A DNA stretch of 32,910 bases, taken from positions 1-32,910 of the forward strand of contig NZ_BAAAUX010000009.1 of NCBI RefSeq assembly GCF_039534165.1, read 5' to 3'. Shown here one piece after another: positions 28,957 through 32,910 of this stretch; within the stretch, counting starts at the first letter, position 1, and each line of letters starts with the position of its first letter. The stretch comes from Saccharopolyspora_D taberi. GTDB lineage: Bacteria > Actinomycetota > Actinomycetes > Mycobacteriales > Pseudonocardiaceae. Position numbers and translations under genes: made by a program. A model generated the notes under the pieces. It saw only the letters and a list, made by a program, of their open reading frames with translations, did not search any database and was not told where the DNA came from.

Positions 28957-29256
28957 CGTCGGACTCCCTTCGTCCTGTGCCGTGCTCGGGGACGCCTGGC
29001 CACCGGTGACGCCGCTCTTCCCCTGATTCCCAGGGGTTCCCGGTGTTGCCAGGGTTTGCGGGGTTGGTGGGAGGGTCCGAGGTGCGCCGCCGGTGGCGTC
29101 CCTGTCCGGAAGCCTACGAGCCAGGGGTGATGCGGCCGTGGTCGCGCGGCGATGTCATGGCAGGTTCCGCTGGTGGCGGGCGTGTTCGACGCTGGCGGCG
29201 GTGTTGTCGGACGCCCGGCTGTGATCGGCTCATCGAGCCGAAAGGGGGTCTCCGGG
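28957..29256. other. Intergenic region between divergent genes
   Basis: A 300-base non-coding stretch containing the 9-bp tandem array (29033-29068) and a small inverted pair (CCCCTG/CAGGGG, about 29020-29036) before it. The last 150 bases towards the gene at 29257 show nothing else I can name. Confidence 0.5.
29033..29068. repeat. 9-bp tandem array, first copy
   Basis: Four contiguous imperfect units: GGGGTTCCC, GGTGTTGCC, AGGGTTTGC, GGGGTTGGT. They align in order with the array at 30812-30856, and similarity extends into the preceding CCCCTG...CAGGGG. It lies in the divergent region between the genes at 28687-28956 and 29257-29673. Iteron-like, but no replication protein is nearby. Confidence 0.7.
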
Positions 29257-29673
29257 ATGGCGCTGACGGATCTGGTTCCGCGGATGCAGGAACTCCTGCG
29301 TGCCGAGTGCGATGGGGAGCGGCTGCGTGCCGAGCTCACGCCCGAAACGGCGGTGTTCGTGATCGGGGTGATTGAGTGGGCGACGCAGCGCCGGTACGTC
29401 GCCCGGCTCGGCGCGGTCACGGCTTACGACGACGTCCTGCATGAACTCCGCGCGGCCGCCGCCGGGCCGCCCGGCGTGCCCACGGAGATCGAGCTCAGCC
29501 CGTGGACGGGCGTGATGCTGACCGAGACCGTCGCGTGGGCGGCCGAGGCCCGTAATCACGCTCCAGACGCAGCGCCGCGCGAGGGCTACGCCGACGCGCT
29601 GGCCCGGCTCCGCACCGCCTGTCGCGGGCATCCGGAAGCGGCGGCGGTGCTGGCCGAACACGGTTCGAAGTAG
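29257..29673 (+). CDS. Hypothetical protein (138 aa)
   Basis: Not recognised. ATG at 29257 follows AAAGGGGG at good spacing; longer in-frame versions begin in the non-coding array region and are rejected. Predicted to be a soluble helical protein: LVPRMQELLRAECDGERLRA, FVIGVIEWATQRRYVARLGA, LTETVAWAAEARNHA, YADALARLRTACRGHPEAAA. Two similar helical halves (about 1-75 and 76-138) hint at a small internal duplication, each with a V-I/E-T-V-x-W-A segment. Function is unknown. Confidence 0.65.
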   Translation: MALTDLVPRMQELLRAECDGERLRAELTPETAVFVIGVIEWATQRRYVARLGAVTAYDDVLHELRAAAAGPPGVPTEIELSPWTGVMLTETVAWAAEARNHAPDAAPREGYADALARLRTACRGHPEAAAVLAEHGSK

Positions 29674-29710
29674 CACCGGCCGCCGCGGACACGGAGGACT
29701 GGGGTCCTGG

Positions 29711-30682
29711 TCAGCGGCGTTTCCGCTTTCCGCCTCCGGTGCGACCGCCGGTGTCGCGGCGGGCCTTGCGCGCGGCAAGTTTCTCGGCCCGGCGGCGCTC
29801 GGTCTCGGTCATGCCATCGCCCCGGTCGCTGGGGGCTTCCGAGCTGTCCATCGCCCGGCCGATGGCCTCCAGCAAGATGCGGTCGGTCTCGTCGGTGCGG
29901 ATCGGGTGCTCAATCAGGTGCGCCTTGGCCGCCTCGACGACCTCCATCTCCACCAGGGTGCGCTTGCTGCGGTCACGGGTGATCGCGGACTGGCCGGGAG
30001 CGATGCCGAATGCGCTGAGGTCCGGGCTGGTCGTGCCGAGGACGGCGTCGAGCAGGTCGAGGGCTTCCTGCTCGGTCACGTCCAGCCGCTCGGCCTCCGG
30101 CACGCCCCGCGCGGTGGCTTCGAAGTCGTGGACCTGCTGCATCACGACCCGGCGAGCCGCTTCCCGGCTGGGGCTGATTTCCCTGTTGCCGGCGAGCCAG
30201 GCGGCCAGCGCGGTCACGACGTAGAGCTCGCCGATGCCGGCCGTGGACTCCTCGAGCCGCCAGCCGCCGAACGCGCCGGTGGTGGGCTGCTGGTCCACGA
30301 CGGCGAGCGCGGCGTCCTGGTCCTCGGCGGGCACCAGGTCGGTGACCAACTGCCGCACCCCGGCCACGACGTCGGCGTTGTCGAGGCGGACGGTGCGGTG
30401 GCGCTCGGCGGCCTCCAGCATCATCGAGATCAGGTCAATCGCGCGCTTCACCGGGAAGGAGAAGCACGTCCCGGGGAACTTGCCTGCGTAGGGGCTGTCG
30501 GCCACCGTGTCGTCGTAGGTGGAGATCCGGCCTGCGTAATCCGCGAGCGTGTCGGCCTGGCCTCCCATGTAGGCCAGCGCCATCCGCAGTGCCCACGCGT
30601 TCATCAGCCCCAGGCGTTCCCGGATCTCCGGCGGCACCACCTGGCGAAAGAAGTCGGGGCCGAGCCCTTGGGGTGTTGACAT
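29711..30682 (-). CDS. Conserved hypothetical protein with basic tail (323 aa)
   Basis: Not recognised by name. ATG at 30682 has AAGGA eight bases upstream. The protein is helical, with MNAWALRMALAYMGGQADTL and YAGKFPGTCFSFPVKRAIDL (about 65-84) as recognisable blocks and EISPSREAARRVVMQQVHDF later. The last 35 residues are strongly basic (RRRAEKLAARKARRDTGGRT then GGGKRKRR), which would suit binding of DNA or RNA. It ends 37 bases from the stop of the convergent 29257-29673 gene. An inverted repeat (30714-30734) and the second 9-bp array are upstream. Confidence 0.7.
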   Translation of the reverse strand: MSTPQGLGPDFFRQVVPPEIRERLGLMNAWALRMALAYMGGQADTLADYAGRISTYDDTVADSPYAGKFPGTCFSFPVKRAIDLISMMLEAAERHRTVRLDNADVVAGVRQLVTDLVPAEDQDAALAVVDQQPTTGAFGGWRLEESTAGIGELYVVTALAAWLAGNREISPSREAARRVVMQQVHDFEATARGVPEAERLDVTEQEALDLLDAVLGTTSPDLSAFGIAPGQSAITRDRSKRTLVEMEVVEAAKAHLIEHPIRTDETDRILLEAIGRAMDSSEAPSDRGDGMTETERRRAEKLAARKARRDTGGRTGGGKRKRR

Positions 30683-30713
30683 CACTTCGGTCCTTCGTCT
30701 CGGCTCACACTCC

Positions 30714-30734
30714 GTGTCGGCACAGTACCGACAC
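30714..30734. promoter_or_regulatory. Inverted repeat upstream of the gene at 29711-30682
   Basis: GTGTCGG (30714-30720) and CCGACAC (30728-30734) are perfect 7-bp complements with a 7-base spacer, 32 bases before the start. The layout suits a repressor or activator site on the promoter of the minus-strand gene. No regulator is assigned. Confidence 0.5.
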
Positions 30735-30811
30735 GGCGCGGCTGCCTGACCGCGAACGGCGATCTCGCACAGGGCGCGCCAGGCTCAGCGGCGACGAACC
30801 CCAGAAACCCA

Positions 30812-30856
30812 GGTGTTTCCGGTGTTTCCAGGTTTTGCGGGGTTTGCGGGGTTTCC
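30812..30856. repeat. 9-bp tandem array, second copy
   Basis: Five contiguous 9-mers: GGTGTTTCC, GGTGTTTCC, AGGTTTTGC, GGGGTTTGC, GGGGTTTCC. Just before it, ACCCCAGAAACCC is a partial inverted copy. The order of units matches the array at 29033-29068, and both lie 75-175 bases upstream of a minus-strand gene start. Confidence 0.75.
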
Positions 30857-31230
30857 CGGCTCTCGGTCCGGCGATGCGAGCAGCGGCCCTCCGTTCGGCG
30901 GCGTCGGCGAGACCATCGACGGTGATGGTGACGGGCGTGCGCGATGTCGATGGCCAGGGCCTGCGTCCTAGGGCCCGTGTAGGTCCGCACCCCTTCGTGA
31001 CCAGCGCGAATCGCCGTCTGCTTCCGCGAAAGCCGCACGATGGCGGGGGAGTCGGCCATTTCCGTGAACCTGGCGATCGGGGCCTGCCGCTGGCGATACG
31101 GTCATGATCGGGAGCAACGCGACGGTGGTCGGCGCCTCGACGACCCCGGCGGCTCCCGAACCCGAGCATGACCGCCTGAACAGCTCCGTTCGGTGCTGAG
31201 TTGACCGCTTCGCCCCTGGAAAGGAGCAGC

Positions 31231-32226
31231 GTGACGACGATTCGTTTCGCCAGTTACAACTTGCTCGACTACGGCTTGTCCGACACCGCGGAGGCCACCG
31301 CCCGCTACGAGCGGGTGCACGAGGTCATCCGCAACCTGGGCGCCGACGTGGTGGCTGTTCAGGAGGTCATCGCCGACGACCCTGACGACGAGGGCGGCCC
31401 GGACAAGGCCGCGCTGGCGGGCAAGAAGTTGGCGCAGCTGGCCGAGGCCACCGGCCTGGAGTACGAGCACGCTCCCGGTAAGCCCGCCCTAGCAGTAGGC
31501 AACCACCGCTTCCACGTCGGCCTGCTGTGGAAGCCGGGCATCGAACCCGCTGGCGGGTTCCGCACCTACTCGGGCACCAACGTCTGGCACAGCCTGGTCA
31601 CGCTGGATCTCGACGTCGGTGCGGCGCGGCCGCTGCGGCACGGCGCGTTCCACGCGACCCCGTTCGGCCGCTACCGGCGCGCCGATGAGTTCGAGCGGGT
31701 GCTGTCGACGATGACCCGGCCGGACAACCGGCCGCCGGGTCTGATCGGCGGCGACTGGAACTCGGTGTCGGCCGACCGGGTGTTCAAGCCCGGCTGCGTG
31801 TCCGAGGACGACGCCGAGCCGGACCGGTGGGTCTACTACGACCCGGACCCCTACACCGGCCTCGACGCCGACAGGCAGCCGCGGCAGTGGCACGGCGACC
31901 TGGTGTACCAGACGAAGTGGGAGTACAACGACGTCGGCGAACGCCGTTGGTGGGCCGATCGGGAGCCCGGCGAAGTGCTCTACGCCGGCGGACTGCGGGA
32001 TGTCGCGGCCGCGCTGAACGCGCCGTGGAAGACCACCGTCGGCCACTGGCCCACCGGCGACCCGTTCGGCGCGCGCCGCATCGACGCCGTCCGCGTGACC
32101 CACGAAGTCGTGGACGCGCTGCGGGACTACGCGGTCGTCGACTCCGAGCTGGCGCTGACGGCCTCGGATCACCTGCCGGTGCTGGTCGACTACGACCCCG
32201 CCGCGATCCCGGCGCAGGAGGCGTGA
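31231..32226 (+). CDS. Endonuclease/exonuclease/phosphatase-family enzyme (331 aa)
   Basis: The EEP fold hydrolyses phosphodiesters or phosphate esters with Mg2+; members include exonuclease III, DNase I and inositol phosphatases. Motifs are visible: SYNLLDYG with N10 (8-15), VQE with E45, FHATP with H141, GGDWNS with D175 and N177, RRIDAV with D285 and SDHLPV with D313/H314. The set is complete, so an active enzyme is likely. GTG at 31231 is chosen because GGAAAGGAGCAGC precedes it; an in-frame upstream TTG lacks a site. Its stop overlaps the next start (TGATG), so the two enzymes are co-translated. Substrate is unknown; nucleic acid or a nucleotide is plausible. Confidence 0.85.
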   Translation: MTTIRFASYNLLDYGLSDTAEATARYERVHEVIRNLGADVVAVQEVIADDPDDEGGPDKAALAGKKLAQLAEATGLEYEHAPGKPALAVGNHRFHVGLLWKPGIEPAGGFRTYSGTNVWHSLVTLDLDVGAARPLRHGAFHATPFGRYRRADEFERVLSTMTRPDNRPPGLIGGDWNSVSADRVFKPGCVSEDDAEPDRWVYYDPDPYTGLDADRQPRQWHGDLVYQTKWEYNDVGERRWWADREPGEVLYAGGLRDVAAALNAPWKTTVGHWPTGDPFGARRIDAVRVTHEVVDALRDYAVVDSELALTASDHLPVLVDYDPAAIPAQEA

Positions 32227-32870
32227 TGAGGCAGTGGATCGGCGGTGAGGCCAGCATCTGGCCGGACGAGAAGTGGGAGATCTACGCCGTCCCCGGCCCG
32301 GACAGCGCGGTGGCCGAGCTCGCCGCGCGGCACCGCGGGGTGCTCGAAGAGTTTCCGGAGCACCTGTCGGTGGTGGACCGGCAGTGGTTGCACATGACGG
32401 TGTATCCCGTGCCGTGGTGGGCCTCGGAGGCCCCCGAGAGCGAGGTGCGGCGGCTGCACACCGCGCTGTGCGACGCGGCCGCCGGGCTGGAGCCGGTCAC
32501 GGTCACCGTCGGCCCGGGTCTGGCCAGCCGCGTGGGCCCGTTGCTGGAGACCGACACCGCCGACGACGGGCCCTGGGCGGAGGTGACCAGCAGGATCGCC
32601 GCAGTGGCCGAAGAGATCACCGGCACGCCAGCGGCGACCACCTCCCCGGCGCACGTGTCGCTGGCCTACACCACCGCCGACCTGGACGTGGCTGGGCATG
32701 AACGGCTGGCGTCCCGGCTGCGGCGGGTCCGCAGCAGCCCGGTGCGGGCGCAGTGGACGGTGGACACCCTCCACCTGGCCCGGGTCCGCCAGGATCCGGT
32801 CGCGCACACCTACACCTGGACCGAAGCCCACCCGATCCCGATCGGAACGCGTCGCTCACCGGCGGGTTGA
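32226..32870 (+). CDS. 2H phosphoesterase / 2'-5' RNA ligase-like protein (214 aa)
   Basis: A two-histidine phosphoesterase family member, which cleaves or ligates 2',3'-cyclic or 2'-5' phosphodiesters. The two signature motifs are present: HMT (56-58) in WLHMTVYPVPWW and HVS (143-145) in PAHVSLAYT, with the typical spacing of about 85 residues, so it looks intact. ATG at 32226 overlaps the EEP stop, so both are translationally coupled and probably act on the same or successive substrates. Possibilities include RNA-end repair and clearance of cyclic nucleotides, as for other 2H enzymes in phage-defence contexts; no direct evidence favours one. Confidence 0.8.
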   Translation: MRQWIGGEASIWPDEKWEIYAVPGPDSAVAELAARHRGVLEEFPEHLSVVDRQWLHMTVYPVPWWASEAPESEVRRLHTALCDAAAGLEPVTVTVGPGLASRVGPLLETDTADDGPWAEVTSRIAAVAEEITGTPAATTSPAHVSLAYTTADLDVAGHERLASRLRRVRSSPVRAQWTVDTLHLARVRQDPVAHTYTWTEAHPIPIGTRRSPAG

Positions 32871-32910
32871 ACGGCTCTGAACAGCAACGACGACATCGAA
32901 GGGACGGGTG

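Larger units (their letters stand above)
30705..31059 (-). pseudogene. Possible broken gene (about 115 aa)
   Basis: One frame opens with ATG at 31059 (MADSPAIVRLSRKQTAIRAG, HEGVRTYTGPRTQALAIDIA) and continues well-biased to about 30930; a second frame then reads VTITVDGLADAAERRAAARI, giving a credible continuous protein if one base is removed. Its basic C terminus crosses the 9-bp array, encoding repeated Lys-Pro-Arg-type units. No family is recognised. Low certainty; if not a gene, the 548-base stretch from 30683 to 31230 contains the array, an inverted repeat and no other signal I can support. Confidence 0.35.

Overview
The window is very GC-rich, with strong G/C bias at third codon positions, frequent GTG starts and AAGGAG-type ribosome binding sites. 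This fits an actinomycete; a Pseudonocardiales-like host is my best guess, and the genus cannot be fixed by eye. No rRNA, tRNA, ribosomal-protein or core-metabolism gene is visible. The content (tyrosine recombinase, endonuclease VII, orphan methyltransferase, DUF3560, PAPS-reductase-like and SLOG proteins, HerA-like ATPase, Abi-family gene, Topo VI A-like Toprim protein, many short unknown proteins) points to accessory DNA such as a large plasmid or an integrative element. No replication initiator or complete transfer system is recognised. The sequence is draft quality: 56 N lie inside one gene, and up to three genes have broken frames.

Layout: (1) 1-12463 is one long array of 17 genes, all on the minus strand, mostly unknowns of 62-320 aa. 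Recognisable members are a SAM methyltransferase, a PAPS-reductase-like protein translationally coupled to a DUF3560 protein, and a SLOG protein. Two repeated elements punctuate the array. One is a 107-bp palindrome found just after four genes (1, 3731, 9080, 10431), which reads as a minus-strand terminator. The other is a 5' leader hairpin before eight genes: its stem sequence varies, but its loop (TTTGGTCGGT on the + strand) and Shine-Dalgarno context are conserved. (2) 12464-15867 holds a large imperfect inverted repeat, an M50B-type membrane protease on the plus strand, and three minus-strand genes ending in a zinc-finger/coiled-coil protein. (3) 15868-18765 is a recombination module. An AT-rich divergent control region separates the coiled-coil gene from a tyrosine recombinase, which is followed by an endonuclease VII-like protein and three small genes, two of them overlapping. 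(4) 18766-23670 carries plus-strand unknowns, two of them behind a second, unrelated repeated leader hairpin, then a RapZ C-terminal-like protein, a gapped gene and a degenerate Nudix-like protein. (5) 23737-30682 has mixed strands: a HerA-like ATPase with duplicated winged-helix domains, a convergent Abi-family gene frameshifted exactly at its HEPN-like motif, a Topo VI A/Spo11-like Toprim protein, small unknowns and two related 9-bp tandem arrays. (6) 31231-32870 is a coupled pair: an endonuclease/exonuclease/phosphatase-family enzyme and a 2H phosphoesterase (2'-5' RNA ligase-like).

The strongest unexplained signal is the shared 5' leader family in the minus-strand array. It looks like an RNA-level regulon in which stem sequences diverge while pairing is retained. 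Second is the matched set of terminator palindromes, one of which carries a compensatory base-pair change. Third is the HerA / broken Abi / Topo VI A-like neighbourhood, a plausible defence or DNA-processing locus.
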